From contig NZ_JAFV01000001.1 of NCBI RefSeq assembly GCF_000526315.1, positions 2,294,001-2,358,000 of the forward strand: a DNA stretch of 64,000 bases. The letters are read 5' to 3'. Positions 34,787-42,103 of the stretch are shown piece by piece; position 1 is the stretch's first letter; each line of letters opens with the position of its first letter. The notes under the pieces were generated by a model. The model was not told where the DNA came from. It worked only from the letters and a program-made list of their open reading frames with translations, and made no database searches. The stretch comes from Methylopila sp. 73B (lineage in GTDB: Bacteria; Pseudomonadota; Alphaproteobacteria; Rhizobiales; Methylopilaceae). The position numbers were made by a program, and so were the translations under genes.

Positions 34787-35581
34787 ATGGCTCTCGCCGA
34801 CACGATCGCACCTCACCTGCCTTTTCTCCGTCGCTACGCCCGCGCCCTGACCGGGCGGCAGGACAGCGGCGACGCCTATGTCGCGGCTGTCCTCAAGGCG
34901 CTTATCGCCGACCCGCGGATCTTCCCCGTCGACACCGACCCGCGCGTCGGGCTTTACGCCATCTTCTCGCGCATCTGGTCGTCGGTGGCGCTGAACGTTG
35001 AGACGGGGCTAGAGGCCGCCCAGGCGGAGCGCACCATCGAAGCGCTGACGCCACGGTCGCGTCAGGTGTTCCTTCTCGTGTCCGTCGAAGGGTTTTCCCC
35101 TGCCGAAGCCGGTCAGATCCTGGGCCTCTCACACGGTGAGATCAACACGGCGATCGACGAAGCGGGGCGCGAGATCGCCGAGCAGGTGGCGACGGACGTG
35201 CTCATCATCGAGGACGAGCCGATCATCTCCATGGATCTCGCCAAGCTGGTCGAGGATCTTGGCCATCGGGTCGTGGGCACGGCGCGCACCCACACCGAGG
35301 CCGTCGCCATGGCCGCGAAGACGAATCCGGGCCTGGTCCTGGCCGACATTCAGCTCGCCGACGGCAGCTCCGGGCTCGAGGCCGTTCAGGAAATGCTGCC
35401 GAAGCTGGAGGTGCCGGTGATCTTCATCACCGCCTACCCCGAGCGCTTGCTCAGCGGCACGCGGCCGGAGCCCGTGTTCCTGGTCACGAAGCCCTTCCAG
35501 GCCTCGACGGTGAAGGCGATCGTCAGCCAGGCGCTGTTCTTCGGCGCCCGTGCGCGTAACCCTGATCGCGCTCCCGCCTGA
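34787..35581 (+). CDS. phyR: PhyR: anti-anti-sigma response regulator of the general stress response
   Basis: A 264-residue protein with a sigma-factor-like N-terminal half (residues 1-130; SRIWSSVALNVETG, LTPRSRQVFLLVSVEGFSPAEAGQILGLS) and a C-terminal receiver with Glu142-Asp143 (VLIIEDEP) and phosphoacceptor Asp187 (LVLADIQLADGSSG). When phosphorylated, PhyR binds NepR and frees EcfG. This order (sigma-like, then receiver) is unique to PhyR. Its neighbours dps, nepR, ecfG and a HisKA_2 gene confirm the locus. A strong 19-bp hairpin follows at 35608. No sigmaEcfG promoter was found upstream. Confidence 0.96.
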   Translation: MALADTIAPHLPFLRRYARALTGRQDSGDAYVAAVLKALIADPRIFPVDTDPRVGLYAIFSRIWSSVALNVETGLEAAQAERTIEALTPRSRQVFLLVSVEGFSPAEAGQILGLSHGEINTAIDEAGREIAEQVATDVLIIEDEPIISMDLAKLVEDLGHRVVGTARTHTEAVAMAAKTNPGLVLADIQLADGSSGLEAVQEMLPKLEVPVIFITAYPERLLSGTRPEPVFLVTKPFQASTVKAIVSQALFFGARARNPDRAPA

Positions 35582-35607
35582 GCGGCGATCTCGCGGTTTT
35601 CGTTAGG

Positions 35608-35648
35608 AATGAACACGGGCCGGATCGATGATCCGGCCCGTGTTCATT
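35608..35648 (+). terminator. 19-bp perfect hairpin terminator after phyR
   Basis: Arms 35608-35626 and 35630-35648 pair perfectly around a GAT loop. The arm reads AATGAACACGGGCCGGATC and the element ends with TTTT. It lies 27 bp after the phyR stop and separates phyR from the dps promoter, so it acts as an intrinsic terminator. Its exact, uninterrupted stem is stronger than most. Confidence 0.85.
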
Positions 35649-35676
35649 TTGGACCCCTCATACCGCCGCCGCCCCT

Positions 35677-35701
35677 GAAACTTTCCTGTCATCTCCGCGT
35701 T
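35677..35701 (+). promoter_or_regulatory. SigmaEcfG-type promoter upstream of dps
   Basis: GAAAC at 35677-35681, 16 bases, then CGTT at 35698-35701. The alphaproteobacterial EcfG consensus is GGAAC-N16/17-CGTT, so the -10 is exact and the -35 has one mismatch. It lies 67 bp before the dps start codon and suits a stress-induced ferritin-like protein. Confidence 0.65.
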
Positions 35702-35768
35702 ATCGCTCCGACGACGCCATAGAGCCCGATTGAAATGGGCAGGCGCGGCGGCAGGCCGGGAGACGAAG

Positions 35769-36278
35769 ATGGCGAAAGCGACGGTGCTCAAGGTCGCGTC
35801 CTCGAGCGACGAGAAAATCGGAACAGGCCTGAGCGACGCCGATCGAAAGGTCATCGCGGAGACGCTGACCGACCTGACGGTCCAGACCTACCGTCTGTTG
35901 CTTCGCTCCCAGGTGGTCCACTGGAACGTCACCGGACCCCTCTTCCAGCCGATCCATACCCTCACCCAGCAGCATTATCGCGATCTGTTCGCAGCGATCG
36001 ACGAGATGGCCGAGCGCATCCGCGCGCTCGGGCACGTCATGCCGACCGGAAAGGCGACGTCGGGCTTGGACAAGGCCCTGTCGCTCGGTTCGCGGATGAC
36101 CGCGCAGGCGATGCTCGAGGAGCTCGCGGAAGACCACGAAAGCCTTGCGCGCGTCGTGCGCGAAGGCGCAGCCGAGGCGGAGGACCGTCGGGATTTCGTG
36201 ACCCACGACCTGCTGACCGCGCGGCTGGCGTTCCATGAGAAAGCCGTCTGGATGCTGCGAGCGATCGCAGAAAACTGA
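35769..36278 (+). CDS. dps: Dps family DNA-binding/ferritin-like protein
   Basis: A 169-residue Dps: stores iron and shields DNA from oxidative damage. The ferroxidase site at the subunit interface is complete: His51 (VVHWNVTGPLF), His63, Asp78 and Glu82, with the spacing 12, 15 and 4 seen in Escherichia coli Dps. A Lys-rich N-terminal tail (MAKATVLKVASSSDEK) may contact DNA. ATG at 35769 follows GGGAGACGA. The gene sits between phyR and nepR with an EcfG-type promoter at 35677, so it is probably a direct member of the general stress regulon. Confidence 0.95.
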   Translation: MAKATVLKVASSSDEKIGTGLSDADRKVIAETLTDLTVQTYRLLLRSQVVHWNVTGPLFQPIHTLTQQHYRDLFAAIDEMAERIRALGHVMPTGKATSGLDKALSLGSRMTAQAMLEELAEDHESLARVVREGAAEAEDRRDFVTHDLLTARLAFHEKAVWMLRAIAEN

Positions 36279-36318
36279 ACGTAACCCGCTCCTCCGAACC
36301 TAATAAGAGGACACGATC

Positions 36319-36666
36319 ATGGCTTACCTGACCCACAGTCCATATCGTGCGTATCCCGTTTTCGCCCGCCGCGATCAGGCGGCGGAAAACAACCGCCAGA
36401 TCGGCCGCTGCCTGATCGCAGCGCTGGGTGTGTCGGTGGCGGTTTTCGCCCTGTCGTCGGCCGGCGTCCGTACGGAACAGATTTCCACTGTTTCGAAGGG
36501 AGACCGTCTGGTCGCGGCTGGAGTCGCGCCTACATCCGAGGTCGCGGCATTCGGCTCGAACGTGACAGTCGCGGTTCGGCACGACGATCGGGCGGAGCGC
36601 GTGACCACCGTCAGCAAAGGCGAGGTTGCGGGCTTGGGCGCGGGATCGCCTTACGCCGCGCGCTGA
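36319..36666 (+). CDS. Small membrane protein in the stress locus, unknown function
   Basis: A 115-residue protein with one hydrophobic helix (about 28-49, CLIAALGVSVAVFALSSAGV) after an Arg-rich N-terminus. The remaining part would be periplasmic and holds two copies of a TVSKG motif (STVSKGD about 56, TTVSKGE about 97). AAGAGGACACG precedes the ATG. I do not recognise a family. It lies 40 bp after dps in the same direction, so it may share the EcfG-driven transcript. Three lines support coding: the ribosome-binding site, the membrane helix and the GC pattern. Confidence 0.65.
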   Translation: MAYLTHSPYRAYPVFARRDQAAENNRQIGRCLIAALGVSVAVFALSSAGVRTEQISTVSKGDRLVAAGVAPTSEVAAFGSNVTVAVRHDDRAERVTTVSKGEVAGLGAGSPYAAR

Positions 36667-36788
36667 CGAGCACGCGGCGTAAGGCGAACGACCGGTTTGG
36701 AGTTCACGGATTTTTAGCGTTAGCGGAACGTCAAGCGTTCGACGTCATGCTTGGTCGTTGCGTTCGGGGGCGTGCGCTGGAACGGCGC

Positions 36789-36813
36789 AGAACGTGAAAG
36801 CGGGCTTCACGTT
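36789..36813 (+). promoter_or_regulatory. SigmaEcfG-type promoter upstream of nepR-ecfG
   Basis: AGAAC at 36789-36793, 16 bases, CGTT at 36810-36813: a good match to GGAAC-N16-CGTT with one -35 mismatch. It begins 42 bp before the nepR start. GAACGTGAA (36790-36798) and TTCACGTTC (36806-36814) are exact inverted repeats, so -35 and -10 sit in a palindrome. Autoregulation of ecfG is usual in this system. Confidence 0.7.
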
Positions 36814-36830
36814 CGCATGAAGGTGATTTG

Positions 36831-37034
36831 ATGACTCAACGGAAGGCGGACGACACGAAGCTCGATACGGATGTGCAGTCGCACATCGGGCGTCAGCTCC
36901 GAGCCGGATATGTCGACATCCTGAACCAGCCGGTGCCGGATCGTTTTCTCGAGTTGCTGGCCGAGCTTGACGCCAAGCAGGTCGATCCGCCAGCTGACGA
37001 TACGGACGACGCGCGTCAGAATGGTGCGCGATGA
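36831..37034 (+). CDS. nepR: NepR: anti-sigma factor of the general stress response
   Basis: A 67-residue protein that holds EcfG inactive until phosphorylated PhyR binds it. The core reads GRQLRAGYVDILNQPVPDRFLELL (about 22-45, shown here in shortened parts: GRQLRAGYVDI, NQPVPDRFLELL), the signature of NepR. The acidic C-terminus ends with DDTDDARQ. ATG at 36831 follows GAAGGTG; the TTG one codon earlier is not needed. The TGA overlaps the ecfG start (ATGA), so both are made together, as in other Alphaproteobacteria. Confidence 0.93.
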   Translation: MTQRKADDTKLDTDVQSHIGRQLRAGYVDILNQPVPDRFLELLAELDAKQVDPPADDTDDARQNGAR

Positions 37035-37594
37035 TCGAGCCGCAGCCGCGGGCCCCGCGCGACGAACTGCTGATTCACATTCCTAGCCTGCGCGCCTTCG
37101 CGGTGTCGCTTTCTGGCCAGATCGACCGGGCGGACGACCTGGTTCAGGAAACGCTGGTCAAGGCTTGGCGCAACCTCGGCAGCTACACCGAGGGCACGAA
37201 CATGCGCGCCTGGCTCTTCACAATCCTCCGCAATGTCTACATCTCGGACATTCGGCGGCGAAAACGCGAGGTGCAAGACACCGACGGCGTGTTCGCCGAG
37301 AGCGTCGCCGTCGCTCCCGCTCAGAACGGCCACATGGATCTCGTGGACTTCCGGAAGGCCCTCGATGGTCTCCCGGAGGAGCAACGTGAAGCTCTGGTGC
37401 TGATCGGCGCCGCCGAATTCTCCTACGAGGAGGCCGCTGAGATCGCGGGCTGCGCCGTGGGAACCGTCAAAAGTCGCGTCAACCGCGCTCGCAACGCGCT
37501 GGCGCGAAAGCTCAATCTCGACGTCAGCGAGATTGGACTCGAGCCCGCCCTCCGCGCGGCTCTCGGGCCGCAGGATCGGTCTGGCGTCGCTTGA
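37031..37594 (+). CDS. ecfG: EcfG-type ECF sigma factor (general stress response)
   Basis: A 187-residue ECF sigma factor of group 15. Region 2 (about 10-82) includes DDLVQETLVKAWRNLGSYTEGTN and ILRNVYISDIRRRKRE. Region 4 (about 108-160) has LPEEQREALVLIGAAEFSYEE and the helix-turn-helix ending GTVKSRVNRARNALAR. Its start overlaps the NepR stop. It directs RNA polymerase to GGAAC-N16/17-CGTT promoters, two of which are seen in this locus (35677 and 36789). The C-terminal tail of about 20 residues is variable, as usual. Confidence 0.95.
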   Translation: MIEPQPRAPRDELLIHIPSLRAFAVSLSGQIDRADDLVQETLVKAWRNLGSYTEGTNMRAWLFTILRNVYISDIRRRKREVQDTDGVFAESVAVAPAQNGHMDLVDFRKALDGLPEEQREALVLIGAAEFSYEEAAEIAGCAVGTVKSRVNRARNALARKLNLDVSEIGLEPALRAALGPQDRSGVA

Positions 37595-37636
37595 CCTCGC
37601 TCTGTTAAGGCCGTTCGACGCTCGTTCGCCGGTCCG

Positions 37637-39001
37637 GTGATCCCCGTGTTGAAGACGCTGCGCAGCCGTATCGCGCTCCTCCTGATCGCGGCCAATTTCC
37701 CGGTGATCGTTCTCGCCGTATGGATCGGCGTGCGCGATTTCCGCGCGGCCGATCTGGTCGATCGCGATCGGCTGGTTCAGGCCGCAAACCTGGTGGCTGC
37801 ACGCGCCAAGGGGCTCGCTGCTGAGAGCCGGCTCGACGACGCGGCGCGGCGGACCGTGTTCCAGGACGGCGACTCCCGCGCAATGATCGCCGCCGCCATC
37901 CTCGACCGAGGCGGCCAGGTTCTCGCCGAGGACTCGCCCGCCTCGTTTGGAGGGGCGTGGCTCCCTCCGGACGGAGCGCCTCGCGATCCGCTTGCCAGCG
38001 ACCCACGGATCCGAAAGGCGCGCGGCGCCGACGGACGCCCCTATCGCTATGCGCTCGCTCCGGTGCCGGGAAGCGAGGCTGTCGCGATCGCCGCCGCGTC
38101 GTTCGATTTCATGGGGCGGCGCCAGACCCAGGGGCTTCTGCTCGCGCTCGGCATGCCGGCGCTGATGAGCCTGCTCTGCATCGGCCTCGTCCTGTTCGGC
38201 ATCGAGCGCTTCGTCCTCAAATGGCTTCGCGCGCTGCGCGTGACCGCTGAAGCAAGCCAGGGCGATCGCATGGACGTGCGCGCCGTGGACTTCGAGAAGG
38301 CGCCGCTGGAGATCGCCCGCCTTGGGGACGCGCTCGACGCCATGTCGGGACGGATCGAGGAGCGGTCGCAGGCGCTGACCACGGCGCTCGACGAGCGCGA
38401 CCGGCTTCTGCGTGAGCTTCATCACAGGGTGAAGAACAATTTCCAGATGATCGCCAGTCTGCTCGCGCTGCAGCGTCAGGAAGCGCCGCAGTCCTTGTCG
38501 GCGGTGCTGCGCGCGCCGGAAGACCGGGTGCGCGCGATGGCGGCCGCTTACAAGGCGTCCTACGCCAGCGGCGAGATCGGTCACGTCGAGGTCGGCGAGC
38601 TGATCCGGGACGTGGCGCTGCAGGCGCGCGACGCGGTGGGCGAACGGCGGTTCGAGGTCAACATCCTGACGCAGGGGCCCGTCGGCGAGGTCGACCTCGA
38701 CAGGGCGGTGCCGCTGTCGCTGCTGGTGATGGAACTGCTGAGCGCCGCGGCCGCGGCGGGCGGAGACGCGTCGCTCTCGATCGTCCAGCGCCCCGGCCGC
38801 CGCTTGGCGTTGATCATCGAATCCCAGAACCAGAACTGGCTGCCCACGACCGGCCTGCCGCTCCGCCTCATCCGCGCCTACACCGAGCAGATCGGCAGCG
38901 CGGTGGGCGATTGGCGCCAGGGCCGGGTGGAGTTCGAGGTTGCGCTGGCTTCGGAGGAGCCGAAGATCGGAATGGCGCGCTCTGCGACTGCGAAGCGTTG
39001 A
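37637..39001 (+). CDS. Membrane HisKA_2-type sensor protein with degenerate ATPase domain (PhyP/PhyK-like)
   Basis: A 454-residue membrane protein that starts with GTG at 37637. Two transmembrane helices (about 12-33 and 166-189) flank a periplasmic domain, followed by a HAMP linker. The phosphoacceptor helix is complete (LRELHHRVKNNFQMIASLLALQ, His262-His263). The ATP-binding domain is not: the N-box asparagine is missing (MELLSAAAAAGG at 365-376 against the expected ELVTNAxKH) and no DxGxG box is seen (ESQNQNWLPTTG). It lies beside ecfG, where Sphingomonas PhyP acts as a PhyR phosphatase. A phosphatase or phosphate-transfer role, not a kinase role, is therefore likely, but not shown. Confidence 0.8.
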   Translation: MIPVLKTLRSRIALLLIAANFPVIVLAVWIGVRDFRAADLVDRDRLVQAANLVAARAKGLAAESRLDDAARRTVFQDGDSRAMIAAAILDRGGQVLAEDSPASFGGAWLPPDGAPRDPLASDPRIRKARGADGRPYRYALAPVPGSEAVAIAAASFDFMGRRQTQGLLLALGMPALMSLLCIGLVLFGIERFVLKWLRALRVTAEASQGDRMDVRAVDFEKAPLEIARLGDALDAMSGRIEERSQALTTALDERDRLLRELHHRVKNNFQMIASLLALQRQEAPQSLSAVLRAPEDRVRAMAAAYKASYASGEIGHVEVGELIRDVALQARDAVGERRFEVNILTQGPVGEVDLDRAVPLSLLVMELLSAAAAAGGDASLSIVQRPGRRLALIIESQNQNWLPTTGLPLRLIRAYTEQIGSAVGDWRQGRVEFEVALASEEPKIGMARSATAKR

Positions 39002-39041
39002 CGCCCTTGCGGGCGCGGGCGTCGTGGGCCTAATTGCCGCC

Positions 39042-40856
39042 ATGGCTCCTCCCCTTCTTCTGCTCAAAGACGTCCGCCTCACCTTCGGGGGCCGTCCGCT
39101 GCTCGACGGCGCCGAGATCTCGGTCTCGGCAGGCGAGCGCCTCGGCCTCGTCGGCCGCAACGGCTCGGGCAAATCCACCCTCCTCAAGATCGCGGCCGGC
39201 CTCGTCGAGGCCGACGGCGGCTCGCGCTTCGTCCAGCCCGGCGCGACCATCCGCTACCTGCCGCAAGAGCCCGACCTGTCGGGCTTCGCAACCACGCGCG
39301 CCTATGTCGAGGCGGGCTTGGCCCCCGGCGATGACGAGCACCGCGCGTCCTACCTGCTGATGGCGCTGGGTCTTACTGGCGACGAGGCGCCCGCCACGCT
39401 GTCGGGCGGCGAAGCGCGCCGCGCCGCGCTCGCCCGCACGCTCGCGCCCGAGCCGGACATCTTGCTGCTGGACGAGCCCACCAACCACCTCGATCTTCCC
39501 GCGATCGAATGGCTCGAGGCGGAGCTTCGGAACTCTCGTTCCGCGCTCGTGCTCATCAGCCACGACCGCCGCTTCCTCGAGAACCTGACCCGCGCCACGT
39601 TGTGGCTCGACCGCGGCCGCACCCGCAAGCTCGACAAGGGGTTTGGCGTGTTCGAAGCCTGGCGCGACGAACAGCTCGCGCAGGAGGAGCTGGAGCGCCA
39701 CAAGCTCGACCGCCAGATCGAGCGCGAGAAGGACTGGCTGCGCTACGGCGTCACCGCCCGGCGCAAACGCAACATGGGACGGCTGCGGGCGCTGGACGAC
39801 CTGCGCGAGAAGCGGCGGACCCAGCGCAAGGCGCAAGGCTCGGTGCAGCTGACCGTGACCGAGGGCGCGACCTCCGGCGCGCTGGTCGTGGAGGCGAAGA
39901 ACGTCTCCAAGGCCTACGACGACCGTCCGATCGTGACGGACTTCTCCACCCGCATCGCTCGCGGCGACCGCATCGGCCTGGTGGGCGCGAACGGAGCTGG
40001 CAAGACCACCCTTCTGAGCCTGCTCACCGGCGCGCTGGCGCCCGACGAGGGCCTGATCCGGGTGGGCGCCAACGTCGAGATCGCGACCCTCGACCAAAAA
40101 CGCGCGAGCCTCGACCCCTCGACCACATTGCGCGAGGCGCTGACCCATGGCCGCGGCGACACGGTGGAGGTCGGCGGCCAGACCAAGCACGTCGTGTCCT
40201 ACATGAAGGACTTCCTGTTCGGCCCGGAGCAGGCGGGGTCGCCGCTTTCGGCGCTCTCCGGCGGCGAACGCGGCCGCCTGTTGCTCGCCCGCGCGCTGGC
40301 GCAGCCATCGAACCTGCTGGTGCTGGACGAGCCGACCAACGACCTCGACCTCGAGACGCTGGACCTGCTGCAGGAAATGATCGGCGAGTATCCCGGCACC
40401 GTGATCCTCGTCAGCCACGACCGCGACTTCCTCGACCGCACGGTCGACGCCGTGATCGCCTCCGAGGGCGACGGCCGCTGGCAGGAGTACGCCGGCGGCT
40501 ACGCCGACATGGTCGCCCAGCGCGGCCGCGGCGTCGACGCGCGAGGACCGGCGGCCTCGCAGCCCTCCGACAGGTCGAAAGCGCCGCCCTCCCCGGCCGC
40601 TCCGCCCGCCGCGCGGAAGAAGCTGTCGTTCAAGGACCAGCATGCGCTCGAAACCTTGCCGAAGCGCATCCAGGCACTCGAGGCCGAGATCGCGAAGCTC
40701 GCGGCGAAGCTCGGTGACCCGCAGCTCTACGCCCGGGACCCGAAGGCCTTCGCCAAAACGAGCGACGACCTCGCGAAGGCGGAGGCCGAAAAGGCCGCGT
40801 CGGAGGAGCGCTGGCTGGAGCTCGAAATGATGCGCGAGGAGCTGGCGGCGGGCTGA
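39042..40856 (+). CDS. ABC-F family ATP-binding protein (Uup/EttA-like)
   Basis: A 604-residue soluble protein with two ABC domains and no membrane part, as in ABC-F translation factors. Walker A motifs are GRNGSGKST and GANGAGKTT; signatures are LSGGEARRAALA and LSGGERGRLLLA; Walker B are LLDEPTNHLD and VLDEPTNDLD. The linker with REKDWLRYGVTARRKRNMGR matches the interdomain arm of the Uup group, and the C-terminal coiled coil (about 530-600) does so too. ATG at 39042 gives the normal start MAPPLLLLKDVRL. Uup acts in ribosome or DNA-transaction quality control; the precise subfamily function is not certain. Confidence 0.92.
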   Translation: MAPPLLLLKDVRLTFGGRPLLDGAEISVSAGERLGLVGRNGSGKSTLLKIAAGLVEADGGSRFVQPGATIRYLPQEPDLSGFATTRAYVEAGLAPGDDEHRASYLLMALGLTGDEAPATLSGGEARRAALARTLAPEPDILLLDEPTNHLDLPAIEWLEAELRNSRSALVLISHDRRFLENLTRATLWLDRGRTRKLDKGFGVFEAWRDEQLAQEELERHKLDRQIEREKDWLRYGVTARRKRNMGRLRALDDLREKRRTQRKAQGSVQLTVTEGATSGALVVEAKNVSKAYDDRPIVTDFSTRIARGDRIGLVGANGAGKTTLLSLLTGALAPDEGLIRVGANVEIATLDQKRASLDPSTTLREALTHGRGDTVEVGGQTKHVVSYMKDFLFGPEQAGSPLSALSGGERGRLLLARALAQPSNLLVLDEPTNDLDLETLDLLQEMIGEYPGTVILVSHDRDFLDRTVDAVIASEGDGRWQEYAGGYADMVAQRGRGVDARGPAASQPSDRSKAPPSPAAPPAARKKLSFKDQHALETLPKRIQALEAEIAKLAAKLGDPQLYARDPKAFAKTSDDLAKAEAEKAASEERWLELEMMREELAAG

Positions 40857-40872
40857 GGCCATGCGGCTGAAA

Positions 40873-40988
40873 TGAAGTGCGTGCTTCCGCTCCTCAGCAT
40901 GAGGATGTGGTGGGTCGCCGCCGTTCCGCCCGCCTCCCTCATGCTGAGGAGCCGCGCGTCAGCGAGGCGTCTCGAAGCACGCACTTCA
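40873..40988. repeat. Palindromic intergenic repeat, family A copy 1
   Basis: The outer arms TGAAGTGCGTGCTTC (40873-40887) and GAAGCACGCACTTCA (40974-40988) are a perfect 15-bp inverted repeat. Inside, CCTCAGCATGAGG (40892-40904) and its complement CCTCATGCTGAGG (40937-40949) form a second pair. The element can fold as one long cruciform. Two further copies are at 44050 and 49679. Confidence 0.8.
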
Positions 40989-41044
40989 GTCGCATCGGTT
41001 TAGAGCGGAACAGAACCGGCGGGGCGCAGCGGACCTTCAAAAAT

Positions 41045-41872
41045 ATGACCCCGATCCCCATCGCCGACCCCGACGACTCGCGCGTCGCCCCCTACCGGGC
41101 GGTGCGCGAGCGCGACGTCGTGGGCCGCGGCGAGCGCTTCGTGGCCGAGGGCGAGGTGGTGCTGCGCCTGCTGATCGAGGGCGGACGCGGCGCCCCCTCC
41201 GTCCACGCGCCAGAAAGCCTGCTGATCGCGGAAAACCGGCTCGACGCGCTCGGCGACCTTCTCGCGAAGCTGCCGCCCGAGATCCCTGTCTACGCGGCGG
41301 GGCAGGCCGTGATGGACGCCGTGGTCGGCTTCCACATTCACCGCGGCGTCCTCGCCATCGCCCGCCGCGCGCCGCCCGAGACTGCAGCGGAGCTGCTCGC
41401 CCGCCTGCCGGCGAAGGCTCTGGTCGTCGCGCTGGTCGGCGTCGCGAACCACGACAACGTCGGCGGCATCTTCCGTAACGCCGCCGCCTTCGGCGCCGAC
41501 GCCGTGCTGCTGGACGACACCAGCTGCGACCCGCTCTACCGGAAGGCGATCCGGGTGTCGGTCGGCGCGAGCCTCATTCTGCCCTTCGCCCGCGGCGGAT
41601 CAGGCGACGACCTGCTGGACGCGCTGGCGGCGCAGGGATTTCGGACATTGGCGCTCAGCCCCGCGGGAACGCACGCCATCGGCGCCGTTTCGCCCGCGCC
41701 GCGCACCGCGCTGCTGCTGGGCGCGGAGGGGCCGGGCCTCCCCGCCGACATCATGGCGCGGACGACGACAGCGCGCGTGCCGATGGCGGCGGGCTTCGAC
41801 AGCCTTAACGTGGCGACCACAAGCGGGATCGCGCTCTACGCGCTGACCTCCGCCGCCCGCGCGGCAGGGTAA
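41045..41872 (+). CDS. SpoU/TrmH family RNA methyltransferase
   Basis: A 275-residue RNA 2'-O-methyltransferase of the trefoil-knot SPOUT fold. Motif 1 is VGVANHDNVGGIFRNAAAFG (about 143-162), motif 2 LLLGAEGPGLP (about 225-235), motif 3 VPMAAGFDSLNVATTSGIAL (about 248-267), which contains the AdoMet-binding and catalytic residues. Start ATG at 41045; the ribosome-binding site is poor. A 5' substrate-binding domain is short, as in TrmH/RlmB relatives. The target (23S rRNA or tRNA) is not clear. It stands alone between two palindromic repeats. Confidence 0.9.
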   Translation: MTPIPIADPDDSRVAPYRAVRERDVVGRGERFVAEGEVVLRLLIEGGRGAPSVHAPESLLIAENRLDALGDLLAKLPPEIPVYAAGQAVMDAVVGFHIHRGVLAIARRAPPETAAELLARLPAKALVVALVGVANHDNVGGIFRNAAAFGADAVLLDDTSCDPLYRKAIRVSVGASLILPFARGGSGDDLLDALAAQGFRTLALSPAGTHAIGAVSPAPRTALLLGAEGPGLPADIMARTTTARVPMAAGFDSLNVATTSGIALYALTSAARAAG

Positions 41873-41904
41873 ACCGCGGGGATCCCTCCTCGCGCCGAAG
41901 GCGT

Positions 41905-42027
41905 GGGGAGGGTGGCCCTTGGCGAAGCCAAGGGTCGGGTGGGGTCTTGGGCGTGGGGCGACTGTGGATGACGAGCTTCGTCCTTGACCCACCCCACCCG
42001 GCCGGGCTCCGCCCGTCCACCCTCCCC
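41905..42027. repeat. Palindromic intergenic repeat, family C copy 1
   Basis: GGGGAGGGTGG (41905-41915) pairs with CCACCCTCCCC (42017-42027), and GGGTGGGGT (41937-41945) with ACCCCACCC (41991-41999). It fills the gap between the SpoU gene and recQ, both convergent, and resembles the CTCCCC/GGGGAG-type elements common in Alphaproteobacteria. It may also serve as a bidirectional terminator. Confidence 0.6.
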
Positions 42028-42103
42028 TTCCGGGGGAGGGACGCCCACGCTTCGTTCTGAAGGCGGGACGGTCGGCGTCGCGACGTCCGCGAAGCGGCGT
42101 CGC

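Noticed and set aside
36735-36770. GGAAC at 36735 as another EcfG promoter
   Set aside because: The next CGTT elements lie at spacings far from 16-17 bp.
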